Positions 1 to 22,499 of a stretch of DNA of 22,648 nucleotides are shown here, piece after piece. This stretch comes from Phallusia fumigata (lineage: Eukaryota; Chordata; Ascidiacea; Phlebobranchia; Ascidiidae), in NCBI GenBank assembly GCA_008931825.1, contig QXVZ01007886.1, positions 1-22,648 of the forward strand, written 5' to 3'. Numbering within the stretch: the stretch's first letter is position 1; the number at the start of each line of letters is the position of its first letter. The notes beneath the pieces were generated by a model. The model saw nothing but the letters and a program-made list of their open reading frames with translations, was not told the origin of the DNA and made no database searches. The position numbers were made by a program, and so were the translations under genes.

Positions 1-625
1 GTCATTGTGTACAGAATCTTTACAGATCTGAGGGTATTGTTAAACGCACCATTGCCTGTATCGATTTGTCGGTCTTCACATTAGACGCGTGTCCAGTGTT
101 CTACTGTACAGCACACCAAAGGCCAGCTATGCGAATTACTCTATAGTTTTGTTTCCATAAAATATACAAGTCTAGTTTTGGTTTTATTTGAGCAAACTCC
201 TATCAGCCGTTTTTAGGAACCTGTTCCTTAATTTAAACTAACACGAAGGTATCGGATGCTAAAATGTCGCGTTGGTCACATACAAGACACTAATTGGATA
301 GCTGCAAGATCTTAAACCATTCATGGCTCACCTAAGTGGTTTACATTACGCGAGCTATATCGTTTTGGCTGGGGGCAATACTGTGATAATCTTTCATTGC
401 CATGTTCATGTGCTGTAGCTTACAATGTACCTCACTGAAATGTGAGTTCGTTGTCGTTGCAGTAACACTAAAGCCAACTGCATGCTGGACTTTCGTTCAA
501 GGTCATGCATCATTTTACAAAAACGCATTGGTCACTTTTTAGGCCTAATAATGTCTTGTACCTGTCGCGTGTCTAAGCCTGTTCCTATTGATCGCACAGA
601 TTCATTTGCCGCCTGCTTAGTGCCG
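1..625. other. Non-coding stretch, no gene recognised
   Basis: No reading frame here resembles a known protein and I see no RNA gene. It is AT-rich with scattered CpG. It may be intergenic or the 3' flank of a gene lying outside the window. It is the only part of the first contig that is not repeated further on. Confidence 0.5.
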
Positions 626-1603
626 TGTGCCTTTTTTCCTGGCCGAATGCAATAAAATTGTTGGCTGCAGAGGGTTAGTCCCGTAAAAGTCTCATAACGT
701 GGTGTGAGATGTCAAAAGCACATCATGCACTACATTAATATTTGACGATTCCCACCACCCAGAGTTAGGCGCTGGTATTTTATTGCATGTCGTAAACCTT
801 CTCTTTCACATCGTTACATTGTTTTATTTTTACACTGAAGGAGAAACACGTCTGTGCAATAAGGCAGGCTTTTCAAACTTTCTGTCAGCGACCACGTTGA
901 ATCAAACGAAATTTCCGCGACACACTTTGCGTTTGACAGAGAAAAACTGGGAAAACATACGTGCTGTGTTTAGTTGCTGCGAAGCGCAATTTACCATGTC
1001 AGTGTAAATCAACCTTTTCCTCTTTAAGCATTTAGACCAGTGGTCGTCAAACTTTTATTACGAGGCCCCAAACTCAGTCGTAACTACAGGCGCACACAAC
1101 ATAAAATATTTCATCATGGAAAACTGGTCAGTAAGTCATTAATTGTCCCATAATAGTCTTTCAAAATATTTTTTACCATTAGCAAACCTTTTTTGGAAGA
1201 AAACCACATTTACCTTCATTGAAATAACCAAAATATTTTTTGGTACAATGTGCTTGACGACATGTACCAATTAGTAAGAGAAACGAAGAAAGGGCAGTGT
1301 TTCCCCACCGGGGTGCTGTTTCGCAAGGATAAGGGGGTGCCTCGAGCAAATTATCATTACTTGTTCTAATTTAAGCTATATTAGCAATAGGATTTCTGTT
1401 TGTTCGTCAAAACTGCTTGATCTTTTTTCGCATAAGTCTCGTTAAAAGGTTATGTGTTATTTCGCCCTTTCCGTGATGGCGCCGGAGCACAGGGGTACCC
1501 CAAAATATACCTTTCACGTACCAGGTCTCGTTTAAATAGACCACACTGCGCAGCCTAGTTCACTAGCAACGCAAAAAAGACTTTAACACCAACATTTTTA
1601 CTA
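626..1603. repeat. Direct repeat copy A (first haplotype copy)
   Basis: This 978-bp segment recurs at 2556-3533 with an offset of 1930. I count 13 single-base differences, all between 849 and 1288, and none after that. Its last 181 bases (1423-1603) recur a third time at 3535-3715. The repeat edges coincide exactly with single n characters. That favours redundant allelic contigs over a real tandem duplication. Confidence 0.9.
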
Positions 1604-1941
1604 CCTCATGTTTCAATTAATCATTTATTCAATGCGCATGTGCAACATCATTTCTAAATAATCAGTAGTAAGAGACAGAACGGTGCAGTCTCCTTTCCTA
1701 CACTGACAAGACCACCGCCAAGAAACTGATTTTGGCCATTTTAATTTAGCCCAACGTATTCAACACATTGCTTTGTTATTTTTGAGCACCTGCCCCATCT
1801 AATTCATTGTAACAATTCTTTCTTACGTCAAGATATTAATGTTTGCAGGTGGTGCGATAGAGTACGTTTTCGCCCCGTCATAAGCAAATGTTGCGCATCT
1901 CACTAAAAAGTATTATGCGGCCCACAGTTTGCCGACTACTG
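1038..1941. mobile_element. Non-autonomous hAT-type DNA transposon (about 904 bp)
   Basis: The left end starts CAGTGGTCGTCAAACT and the right end, read on the minus strand, starts CAGTAGTCGGCAAACT. These are 14 of 16 identical and follow the CAG-nGGTCGnCAAAC pattern known from hAT terminal inverted repeats. The 8 bases outside each end, atttagac (1030-1037) and atgtagat (1942-1949), agree at 6 of 8 positions, as an aged 8-bp hAT target-site duplication would. No transposase frame is visible inside, so it would need a transposase in trans. Parts of the same element reappear at 2968-3533 and 3535-4053 because of the contig redundancy. Confidence 0.75.
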
Positions 1942-1949
1942 ATGTAGAT

Positions 1950-2554
1950 ACTTCGCTGCAGTGGCGCAAATCCATACACTTAGTAGGAGATCCATATCTT
2001 TCTACTTCTGTGGGCAATTTTTGTGTAGATGGTGTCACATCGATTGGCGGAAATTTATGACGTCGCAATGCAGATAATTTATCTTGCAAATAATGGGTTA
2101 CCTTTCGACTGACACAGCCTTAAAACCGCGTTAAATCTGTTTGGCGATAGCTTAAATGTGCAAGTTATTCAAAGTGTTAAAATCGCTTTAGCAAATCGGA
2201 TTCAATTAAAGATCTAAAACCAGATAAAACCAGATTTACCTTCAAACTACATTTTTTAGGTAGCAGCAGTATCCTAGCTGGATATGCCACTGTTTAGCAC
2301 AATAAGCTTGCTTTTGTGTGTATATATGTGATAGCCGCACTGATCTCTAGAGATCAGTGTATAGCCGTTACTCAGCCCGCCACAAGCGGTAACAAAAATA
2401 TGGTTATTTGAATTAACCGCTATAACCTACTGGTCTCCGGACGGTAATTAAAAAAAACATATTTGTAAAATGCAGATTTTGTATGATGCAGTGTTTTTAT
2501 GACATGAAGACTCTTTGCATTGCATGAAAAATACGAAAAAATTGCTCCAATTGA
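1950..2554. other. Non-coding stretch with a perfect palindrome
   Basis: No coding frame is recognised. The stretch lies outside the hAT element and holds the palindrome listed at 2331-2367. It also carries polypurine/polypyrimidine and AT-rich patches typical of intergenic DNA. Confidence 0.5.
2331..2367. repeat. 22-bp perfect palindrome between 7-bp direct repeats
   Basis: Positions 2338-2359 read the same on both strands, with half-site cactgatctct and centre TCTAGA. The heptamer atagccg lies directly before it (2331-2337) and again one base after it (2361-2367). The same structure recurs at 4443-4479 in the redundant contig copy. It could be a small mobile-element footprint or a binding site for a dimeric protein; neither is shown. 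Confidence 0.8.
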
Positions 2555-2555
2555 N
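2555..2555. other. Assembly gap (single n)
   Basis: A single n joins the end of contig A to a sequence that restarts inside contig A (position 626). It should be treated as a contig boundary of unknown real size, possibly a false join. Confidence 0.9.
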
Positions 2556-3533
2556 TGTGCCTTTTTTCCTGGCCGAATGCAATAAAATTGTTGGCTGCAG
2601 AGGGTTAGTCCCGTAAAAGTCTCATAACGTGGTGTGAGATGTCAAAAGCACATCATGCACTACATTAATATTTGACGATTCCCACCACCCAGAGTTAGGC
2701 GCTGGTATTTTATTGCATGTCGTAAACCTTCTCTTTCACATCGTTACATTGTTTTATTTTTACACTGAAGGAGAAACATGTCTGTGCAATAAGGCAGGCT
2801 TTTCAAACTTTCTGTCAGCGACCACGTTGAATCAAACGAAATTTCCGCGACACACTTTGCGTTTGACAAAGAAAAACTGGGAAAACATACGTGCTGTGTT
2901 TAGTTGCTGCGAAGCCCAATTTACCATGTCAGTGTAATTCAACCTTTTCCTCATTAAGCATTTAGACCAGTGGTCGTCAAACTTTTATTACGAGGCCCCA
3001 AACTCAGTCGTAACTAGAGGCGCACACAACATAAAATATTTCGTCATGGAAAACTGGTCAGTAAGTCATTAATTGTCCCATAATAGTCCTTCAAAATATT
3101 TTTTAACATTAGCAAACCTTTTTTGGAAGAAAACCACATTTCCCTTCATTGAAATAACCAAAATATTTTTTGGTACAATGTGCTTGACGACATGTACCAA
3201 TTAGTAAGTGAAACGTATAAAGGGCAGTGTTTCCCCACCGGGGTGCTGTTTCGCAAGGATAAGGGGGTGCCTCGAGCAAATTATCATTACTTGTTCTAAT
3301 TTAAGCTATATTAGCAATAGGATTTCTGTTTGTTCGTCAAAACTGCTTGATCTTTTTTCGCATAAGTCTCGTTAAAAGGTTATGTGTTATTTCGCCCTTT
3401 CCGTGATGGCGCCGGAGCACAGGGGTACCCCAAAATATACCTTTCACGTACCAGGTCTCGTTTAAATAGACCACACTGCGCAGCCTAGTTCACTAGCAAC
3501 GCAAAAAAGACTTTAACACCAACATTTTTACTA
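2556..3533. repeat. Direct repeat copy B (diverged allelic contig)
   Basis: This is the second version of 626-1603, with 13 substitutions and no indels seen. It contains the left part of the hAT element from 2968 to its truncation at the n. Both edges are n characters, so this contig is probably a misplaced haplotype fragment and not part of a true linear order. Confidence 0.85.
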
Positions 3534-3534
3534 N
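3534..3534. other. Assembly gap (single n)
   Basis: A contig boundary. The 181 bases before it (3353-3533) and after it (3535-3715) are the same sequence, showing an unmerged overlap. Confidence 0.9.
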
Positions 3535-4666
3535 TTTTTTCGCATAAGTCTCGTTAAAAGGTTATGTGTTATTTCGCCCTTTCCGTGATGGCGCCGGAGC
3601 ACAGGGGTACCCCAAAATATACCTTTCACGTACCAGGTCTCGTTTAAATAGACCACACTGCGCAGCCTAGTTCACTAGCAACGCAAAAAAGACTTTAACA
3701 CCAACATTTTTACTACCTCATGTTTCAATTAATCATTTATTCAATGCGCATGTGCAACATCATTTCTAAATAATCAGTAGTAAGAGACAGAACGGTGCAG
3801 TCTCCTTTCCTACACTGACAAGACCACCGCCAAGAAACTGATTTTGGCCATTTTAATTTAGCCCAACGTATTCAACACATTGCTTTGTTATTTTTGAGCA
3901 CCTGCCCCATCTAATTCATTGTAACAATTCTTTCTTACGTCAAGATATTAATGTTTGCAGGTGGTGCGATAGAGTACGTTTTCGCCCCGTCATAAGCAAA
4001 TGTTGCGCATCTCACTAAAAAGTATTATGCGGCCCACAGTTTGCCGACTACTGATGTAGATACTTCGCTGCAGTGGCGCAAATCCATACACTTAGTAGGA
4101 GATCCATATCTTTCTACTTCTGTGGGCAATTTTTGTGTAGATGGTGTCACATCGATTGGCGGAAATTTATGACGTCGCAATGCAGATAATTTATCTTGCA
4201 AATAATGGGTTACCTTTCGACTGACACAGCCTTAAAACCGCGTTAAATCTGTTTGGCGATAGCTTAAATGTGCAAGTTATTCAAAGTGTTAAAATCGCTT
4301 TAGCAAATCGGATTCAATTAAAGATCTAAAACCAGATAAAACCAGATTTACCTTCAAACTACATTTTTTAGGTAGCAGCAGTATCCTAGCTGGATATGCC
4401 ACTGTTTAGCACAATAAGCTTGCTTTTGTGTGTATATATGTGATAGCCGCACTGATCTCTAGAGATCAGTGTATAGCCGTTACTCAGCCCGCCACAAGCG
4501 GTAACAAAAATATGGTTATTTGAATTAACCGCTATAACCTACTGGTCTCCGGACGGTAATTAAAAAAAACATATTTGTAAAATGCAGATTTTGTATGATG
4601 CAGTGTTTTTATGACATGAAGACTCTTTGCATTGCATGAAAAATACGAAAAAATTGCTCCAATTGA
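3535..4666. repeat. Direct repeat copy C (true left flank of SPC25)
   Basis: This matches 1423-2554 and then runs on without interruption into unique DNA at 4667. It carries the right part of the hAT element up to 4053 and the palindrome at 4450-4471. Collapsing the copies would place contig A directly upstream of 4667 and remove about 2.1 kb from the window. Confidence 0.88.
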
Positions 4667-4898
4667 ATTCAATATCATTTGTAGTAAGTATTGTAAAGAT
4701 GGAGCGAATATGTTTAACTTGGTTATTCTATTATTAGTAAAATTATGAATTTTGAACAGCGCCCATGCAACGACAGATGAGCACAAATTAACCGCCACGT
4801 GAGTGCTTGCACAGTGCGTACCACTACTGACTTCATCAAAGTGTGTACAATGGCGCGTTGTCAAAAATAACCGTCCCAGACAAAGCTCTTTTCGTAAA
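4667..4898 (+). promoter_or_regulatory. Candidate SPC25 promoter and non-coding first exon
   Basis: This is the unique sequence between the repeat block and a strong splice donor (gtaagt at 4899). I see no clear TATA box. A short ATG-started frame (4850-4870, seven codons including the stop) precedes the donor, so the exon is probably untranslated. The transcription start is not visible. The assignment rests on position and on the donor-acceptor pair that follows. Confidence 0.35.
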
Positions 4899-5035
4899 GT
4901 AAGTTTTTGGAAAAGTTGGTTCCGCTTGATTTTTGCTTATTTCGTCATTGCATTATGTCTCTTTAAACAGTGCACTAGTCACTGGATAATTTTGTGCAAC
5001 CGTCTATCTATGTCATCTATTTTTGTTACCTGCAG
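4899..5035 (+). other. Predicted 5' UTR intron of SPC25
   Basis: The donor gtaagttttt at 4899 and the acceptor ttttgttacctgcag ending at 5035 enclose 137 bp. Both match consensus well and no better acceptor occurs before the start codon. The same acceptor could instead receive a trans-spliced leader, which is common in ascidians. Confidence 0.5.
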
Positions 5036-5048
5036 CAAAATATCATAA

Positions 5049-5102
5049 ATGCAACAAACGTTTTGTGGTTTGTGTTATTTGGGCAAGTTACTATTAACCT
5101 AA
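5049..5102 (+). other. Upstream ORF in the SPC25 leader
   Basis: After the predicted acceptor at 5035 the leader holds an ATG frame of 17 codons ending in TAA at 5100-5102, 18 bases before the SPC25 start codon. If the mRNA begins as predicted, ribosomes would meet this frame first, and it could lower SPC25 translation. Its peptide resembles nothing I know. Confidence 0.4.
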
Positions 5103-5120
5103 ACGTTGGATTTATTCATT

Positions 5121-5846
5121 ATGGAGGACAGCCGTGAAAATTTTGGATTTGACCCCCTCTATGACAGTTTCTGTGCTAAATGTGATTCTGCGATGGAAAT
5201 CTGCCAGGAAAAGTTTGAAGCAAACATCAAAGCTTTGACTAGCCATAGAGCCAAAATATCTGCGAGTTATGAGGACAAAGTCACTGCCTACAGTCATTTG
5301 TATCTAGCAGTTACCAAGTCTGGCAAAAGCGTCCAATCTGCTCATGAAAATAACTTAGTTGTGACTGAGCACATAAATCGCCTACAAGAAGAAAAAATTT
5401 CCCTGTATGATCTGGAAAAAAGAATTCAGGCCCAAGTGGAGCAATCTTCGAAGTTATTGGATGAAATGTTGAGTGAAAAGTCTGCCTTGGAAGCTGAACA
5501 TACGAAGAGGCAAGCCAAGTGCGGTGAAAAACAAAAATCTGTCACTCAAAATATGGCTTTTACTGAAAAATATCTGGGTCTTGAAGTTCGGCCACTTCGG
5601 GACAATAGAGTGCAGTTTCTGTTTCACAATGTCTTTCCAGAAGATTCCAATGTTGTAATGTTTGTGATTATTAGGCTGGATAATAAGATTTATGAGGTGT
5701 TAGATAGTGAGCCTCCTTTGGATAACCTTAAAGAGCTTGAAGTGAAACTAAATGAAACTAACAGCCTGGCCGGTTTTGTTCAACTTATACGCAAGTTGTT
5801 AATTACTGAGGCAAAAAAACTCTCCAAGGAAAACATTAAAATATGA
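5121..5846 (+). CDS. SPC25: Kinetochore protein Spc25 (NDC80 complex subunit)
   Basis: Spc25 pairs with Spc24. The dimer anchors the NDC80 complex to the inner kinetochore so that chromosomes attach to spindle microtubules. The frame encodes 241 residues in one exon (human 224). Residues about 25-150 are rich in charged and heptad-like residues, as expected for the coiled coil. Residues 151-230 match the globular RWD-like domain: YLGLEVR followed by VQFLFHNV, then YEVLDSEPPLDNLKELE and a C-terminal AGFVQLIRKLL helix, all close to the vertebrate protein. The start is the first ATG (5121); the upstream in-frame codons back to 5106 begin with TTG and are leader. A possible polyadenylation signal ATTAAA lies at 6005-6010. 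Animal SPC25 genes usually have several coding introns, so the intronless frame is notable. Confidence 0.9.
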   Translation: MEDSRENFGFDPLYDSFCAKCDSAMEICQEKFEANIKALTSHRAKISASYEDKVTAYSHLYLAVTKSGKSVQSAHENNLVVTEHINRLQEEKISLYDLEKRIQAQVEQSSKLLDEMLSEKSALEAEHTKRQAKCGEKQKSVTQNMAFTEKYLGLEVRPLRDNRVQFLFHNVFPEDSNVVMFVIIRLDNKIYEVLDSEPPLDNLKELEVKLNETNSLAGFVQLIRKLLITEAKKLSKENIKI

Positions 5847-6186
5847 ATCAATTTTAATATCTGTTAAGTGTAAACTTTTGTAAAGTAGATTTTAGACTTA
5901 CACTGCCATTGACATACCAGAGCTAGAAATCAAAATTTGCCATAAAATGTTTATTTGCTGTCTGTTACTGCCAAAAACTTTGCTTCTTTGTGTAAAGAAA
6001 TAGAATTAAAACTACATTTTTAACATGACTCAATCATAGAATGTACAGCTTTTATTTTCCTGTGCAAATGCGTTTTATGTGCTTTTCCTTTTTTCTGCTT
6101 TTACTTGTGTTTAAATCTAACTTTCACTCATTTTTTGTAGTTAAACAGGTTTTTGTAACATTGGGTTACAACATTGTTAAATTGCA
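5847..6186 (+). other. SPC25 3' UTR and SPC25-UPF1 intergenic region
   Basis: The region is AT-rich, with ATTAAA at 6005-6010 as a possible SPC25 polyadenylation signal. A pyrimidine-rich tract ending in ttttttgtag (AG at 6139-6140), with a second AG at 6147-6148, could be a trans-splice acceptor for UPF1. That would leave a 38-46 base leader before its ATG. No separate UPF1 promoter element is recognisable. Confidence 0.45.
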
Positions 6187-18671
<12,485 letters not shown>

Positions 18672-18680
18672 GATCATCAT

Positions 18681-19083
18681 GTAAGTTTTTGTTCCTTATG
18701 TGATTTCCTCTTTAAAATTACTATTGATATTAGTACACACATTATGATGTTGATTGTAACTGTTTGATTTCGAATTTAAAGAAGCACTAAAATAAGCTAT
18801 TCTAGGATCGCAAAAAAACTTTTTAATGGCAACTTGGGATCCGACAATAAGAATGTGAAACAAAATTCTGAAAACTGCACGTTTTATTAAAAACAAATGT
18901 TTTATTAGGGGGCTGCGAGTATTTTTTCAAATTTAGTACACACCGACATACCACCATGAAATTGGTGTTACTAATAGGCTCGCATATAAATTTAAAGATT
19001 AGAACTGAAGCACAATTCGCTGCACTGTAATTGAATCGTGACATTTGAAATAAATCTAAAACGATTTTTTTCTCTACCGGCAG
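18681..19083 (+). other. Predicted 3' UTR intron of UPF1
   Basis: A consensus donor (catcat|gtaagttttt) lies 9 bases after the stop codon. A pyrimidine-rich acceptor (ttttttctctaccggcag) ends at 19083. An exon junction this close to the stop is inside the 50-55 base window and should not itself trigger nonsense-mediated decay. The pairing is by consensus only. Confidence 0.6.
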
Positions 19084-19182
19084 ATGGGGTACGAGAGCCC
19101 GAAAAGCATCGACCATCTAAGAGAGCGGATGAGTAAAACGGAAGACACACAAACCAACACGCGCAAGCGGAACGCTTTTTGA
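19084..19182 (+). other. Candidate terminal UPF1 exon with a 32-codon open frame
   Basis: From the predicted acceptor, an ATG frame (MGYESPKSIDHLRERM...) runs 32 codons to a TGA at 19180-19182. It is GC-richer than its surroundings and rich in charged residues. It is in frame both with the codons that follow the UPF1 TAG (three codons, then the junction) and with exon 26 if exon 27 were skipped. It may be an alternative C-terminus, a readthrough extension, or plain 3' UTR. I recognise no domain. Confidence 0.4.
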
Positions 19183-19685
19183 CCGGAACGATGGGCGCAA
19201 GTTTTAATCAAGCAGGGCCGAGATTTTAGCGGGTGGGCGGATCACGTGGTTAATGACGCGTTGAAATACCATCACTCGGCGTTTCTCTTTCGTGGGGATA
19301 TGTGTGCGGAAAATTCGCGTTTCAAAGAAAAGTGTCAGCCTGTTTTTATCTGCTTTTATTGCACACCAATATCCTTGTTATCTAAAACAGCGGTTTTAAA
19401 AAAGCGAAAAGCAATTAAATTAGTCCGTCAATTACCAGATGTTACGTGCGTAAAATGCCATAGTTTTTAAGGGATATAAACGGATACAGTTCTGGCTGTT
19501 TCGTCGAGATGTTTTTATAACATACCTCAAAATGATTTGCAAAAGTCATAGTATTTAAAAATAATGAACAAAATTGAAACGTAAAATACACGCATTATAA
19601 AGCAAAATTTAGCAAACTCGCCGTTTCCTCCTGTCCACCCGCGTTAGCAACAGCGCTTCCTTGCGGCAAACAGCGTCCATCGCTC
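19183..19685. other. Likely UPF1 3' UTR or downstream flank, first repeat copy
   Basis: No gene is recognised. The first 100 bases are CpG-rich and include a CACGTG E-box (19243-19248). Positions 19298-19685 are repeated exactly after the n. A clear polyadenylation signal is not evident; ATTAAA at 19414-19419 is one possibility. Confidence 0.4.
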
Positions 19686-20074
19686 NATATGTGTGCGGAA
19701 AATTCGCGTTTCAAAGAAAAGTGTCAGCCTGTTTTTATCTGCTTTTATTGCACACCAATATCCTTGTTATCTAAAACAGCGGTTTTAAAAAAGCGAAAAG
19801 CAATTAAATTAGTCCGTCAATTACCAGATGTTACGTGCGTAAAATGCCATAGTTTTTAAGGGATATAAACGGATACAGTTCTGGCTGTTTCGTCGAGATG
19901 TTTTTATAACATACCTCAAAATGATTTGCAAAAGTCATAGTATTTAAAAATAATGAACAAAATTGAAACGTAAAATACACGCATTATAAAGCAAAATTTA
20001 GCAAACTCGCCGTTTCCTCCTGTCCACCCGCGTTAGCAACAGCGCTTCCTTGCGGCAAACAGCGTCCATCGCTC
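19298..20074. repeat. 388-bp exact direct repeat flanking an assembly gap
   Basis: Positions 19298-19685 and 19687-20074 appear identical, separated by the single n at 19686. As in the left part of the window, the repeat edge meets the gap exactly. It is most simply an unmerged contig overlap, which would shorten the true sequence by 389 bases. Confidence 0.92.
19686..19686. other. Assembly gap (single n)
   Basis: Contig boundary inside the 388-bp repeat; see the repeat entry. The sequence to its right continues into new DNA at 20075. Confidence 0.9.
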
Positions 20075-22332
20075 GGTCGATTGGCAGAAGGTTGGTTTCG
20101 ATGCACTTTCCGTCTGGGCAAATTCTTGTGTAAAAATTGTATTTCAAAAAGCAGCAGTGACGTGGTGTGTACAGATTCGTGTGTGTTTGTGTTTTATTTG
20201 CATGATAATTATAACAAGCGGCAGTCGTTTGAAACCGTGGCCCGGTTAATTTTAATTACTCAGACGCGAACGGTGCCACCTAGTGGTGGAGTTGATCAGG
20301 TACAAAACTTACAAAGGTTACTTTGAACTGTCCAACCTTCAATAACTTTACCAATGGGTGCCTCACTTGTAATTATGTGATACATGATCTGGAGGTTGTT
20401 AATTTCCTTTCTGCTTGATTTTGGTAATCTGTTCGAACAGTATTCCTCTGCTGTTTTTAAACAATACGCTAATCAACCTAGGATCTAGCTTTAACCTCAT
20501 AGCAATCTTTACACCCATTTGTATTTATTTTTCATGTACGTGTGCATAACTTTGCAAGGGCTCAAATTTCCCGGCCAACGAGAGTCATCCGCAAAACTAT
20601 AATGGTCTAATAAATCGTTTACCACGCAATTCTGTCGTTTATTGTCGAGGTTGCGGGAGGATTCTTTTCAGGGGTATTTGTCTCCTACTTTACTTGACCA
20701 GTATTGCTCAACCAGAGGGTGATGGTCCAGTCTGTAAATGGAGAAAGGAGCTAGATTAAAATGTTACGATTCCAATTATCATCGACAAGAATAAAGAAAA
20801 CTGTTCGATTTGTCTTTAATAGCAAGTTTTCCACTGAAGTGGATATTGTATAGTATACCAACGAATACCTTTTTTTCCCTGCGAGTAACATACACCCCTA
20901 TATATTAACATGTTGGGTGCCCCACAATATTGTACCGCCCCGTGGAGAGCGTTTACATCTCCATTAAAAAAAGCCTCATTAAAACTAAAAAATGCGATGT
21001 AGCTTATGTGTGGCGTAACTTACTACAACAACGAAAAAGCGTTGAACAAGTCTGTTTCTTGAGGCAAGGAGGTTGTGTTATGCACGCGAATGCTGACCGT
21101 CTTCTTTAGGGTGAAAAGGTTATCTTATGCAAGTTAAGATTTACTATAAAAGCTCTAAAATAGAAAACTGTTTACGCAAGAAATTTTGATTTTTGACTTT
21201 TACAGCAGATATATAGCTCGAGGCTGAATTGTCTATTGTCTGAAAAAACATCTTTTGTGAAAATTTTGTCATACGATTTTGTGAAAATTTTGTCATACGA
21301 TACACAAAAAACGCTTGGGGCCTTAAACTTAAAGGCACAGATGAAAAATATCATTTTGCATCTATTAATGACATTAAGTAGGTGGAAATTCGTTCTCAAA
21401 GATGTTTTACGCAAGAACTTTGTTGTTTGTCTTCCTAATGTCGAAAATTCTAGTTACGCAAGGTAATATTTTATAGTTTATTACATTTACAGCAACTACT
21501 AAAATTCTTGGCTGACTACAAACAAGTGTTACTTATAAAAATAAAACCCTGAACAAGGATCGGTTTTTATTTTAAATACAGCTTAATGTTTTAAAGACTT
21601 ATTTGCTTAGGTTTACTTTGTTGGAGGTGTGAGCAAGCGACTAGCAACGTAGAATGTCTACTTTCCGGCAAAAGTGTAAGATGCCTGGGACGAAAGGTAG
21701 CCCAATATGTCTAAGTTGAAAAAAACAGTTTTTATTGCATGTAAGTTTAAACTTAATTGTTTGTGTGTTGCAGGATTCTTGTTGGACGTCGGTCCGGAGA
21801 TATAAAAGCACCAGTCTGATTTGGAAAGGTTGCAAACAAAGTTTTGCCTGTCAAAGCGACGAACGCCAGGTAGTAAAAGGCCAAACGTGTTTTGTACATA
21901 AATTGTTGCTATGTGGTAGAAGGTTTTTCAAAGTTCTTCAACCATTTTGACGACAAACAGTCGATAACTGTACATTACTAGCAATGACTTGTAGGTTTGG
22001 GTTGTTTGGGATCTCGCCTTGCGCGCTACGACTTGAACAATTGGACTCTGACTCAATTCCACATACGTTAATATTGTTTATTCACCAGAAACGATGCACA
22101 ACTCGATTTTAATGGCTCAGAGTCGTTAATTAAACTCTAAGCCGGAAACCAAAGTTGAATGGCGGCTGACGCCTAGATAGCATGATGTGTGCATTATAAC
22201 ACAACATCAATAAACAAACATTCTTATGCTCAATCCATGCCTAATCTGCGCGTGCCTGGTACGAACATACGATATTCATTCGGATCTGGATGTAAAGGTC
22301 ATTACGTTAAACAGGTGATTATTCGTGTATGT
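20075..22332. other. Non-coding stretch, no gene recognised
   Basis: The region is AT-rich with only short frames, none resembling a known protein. AATAAA occurs at 20609-20614 and 20790-20795, possible plus-strand polyadenylation signals if a transcript reaches this far. It contains the 24-bp tandem repeat at 21253-21300. An exon of a neighbouring gene too short to recognise cannot be excluded. Confidence 0.45.
21253..21300. repeat. Two perfect 24-bp tandem copies
   Basis: A 24-bp unit beginning ttttgtgaaaattttgtc occurs at 21253-21276 and 21277-21300 with no mismatch. This is a simple local duplication in non-coding DNA. Confidence 0.85.
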
Positions 22333-22340
22333 ATTTGAAG

Positions 22341-22499
22341 CAATAGCTTGGCCAGCCCAAAATTTTGAGGAGGTTGGGGGCAAGTAACCCAACTTAATAT
22401 AAAACGGATTTTTTTTTCTAGAAGTAGCCCACTTCAATTTTCAATTTCGAAATTTTTCGGGGGCATGGCCCCTTACGCCTTCCCTTGGCTACGCCCCTG
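22341..22499. mobile_element. 159-bp hAT-like MITE
   Basis: A perfect 8-bp target-site duplication, atttgaag, flanks it at 22333-22340 and 22500-22507. The right end, read on the minus strand, begins CAGGGGCGTAGCCAAGGG, a form common to hAT terminal repeats. The left end, CAATAGCTTGGCCAGCCC, matches only partly and has probably decayed. There is no coding capacity. Confidence 0.8.

Larger units (their letters stand above)
1423..2554. repeat. Direct repeat, end of contig A, repeated at 3535-4666
   Basis: These 1132 bases recur at an offset of 2112 and look identical by eye. The first copy stops at the n at 2555, while the second continues without a break into the SPC25 promoter. This is what two overlapping, unmerged contig ends look like. 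Confidence 0.9.

Noticed and set aside
783..1007. 74-codon open frame, repeated at 2713-2937
   Set aside because: It starts at a TTG codon and has low-complexity hydrophobic content and no known relative. The second copy is only the redundant contig.
4532..4864. 110-codon minus-strand open frame
   Set aside because: It overlaps the SPC25 upstream region and a repeated contig, and resembles no protein. Length alone is not convincing in this setting.
20081..20326. 81-codon open frame after the 388-bp repeat
   Set aside because: It starts at TTG, has no recognisable domain, and lies in sequence with no splice or promoter support.
21801..21808. TATA-like tataaaag
   Set aside because: No coding exon or start region follows that I can recognise. 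The motif is common in AT-rich DNA.
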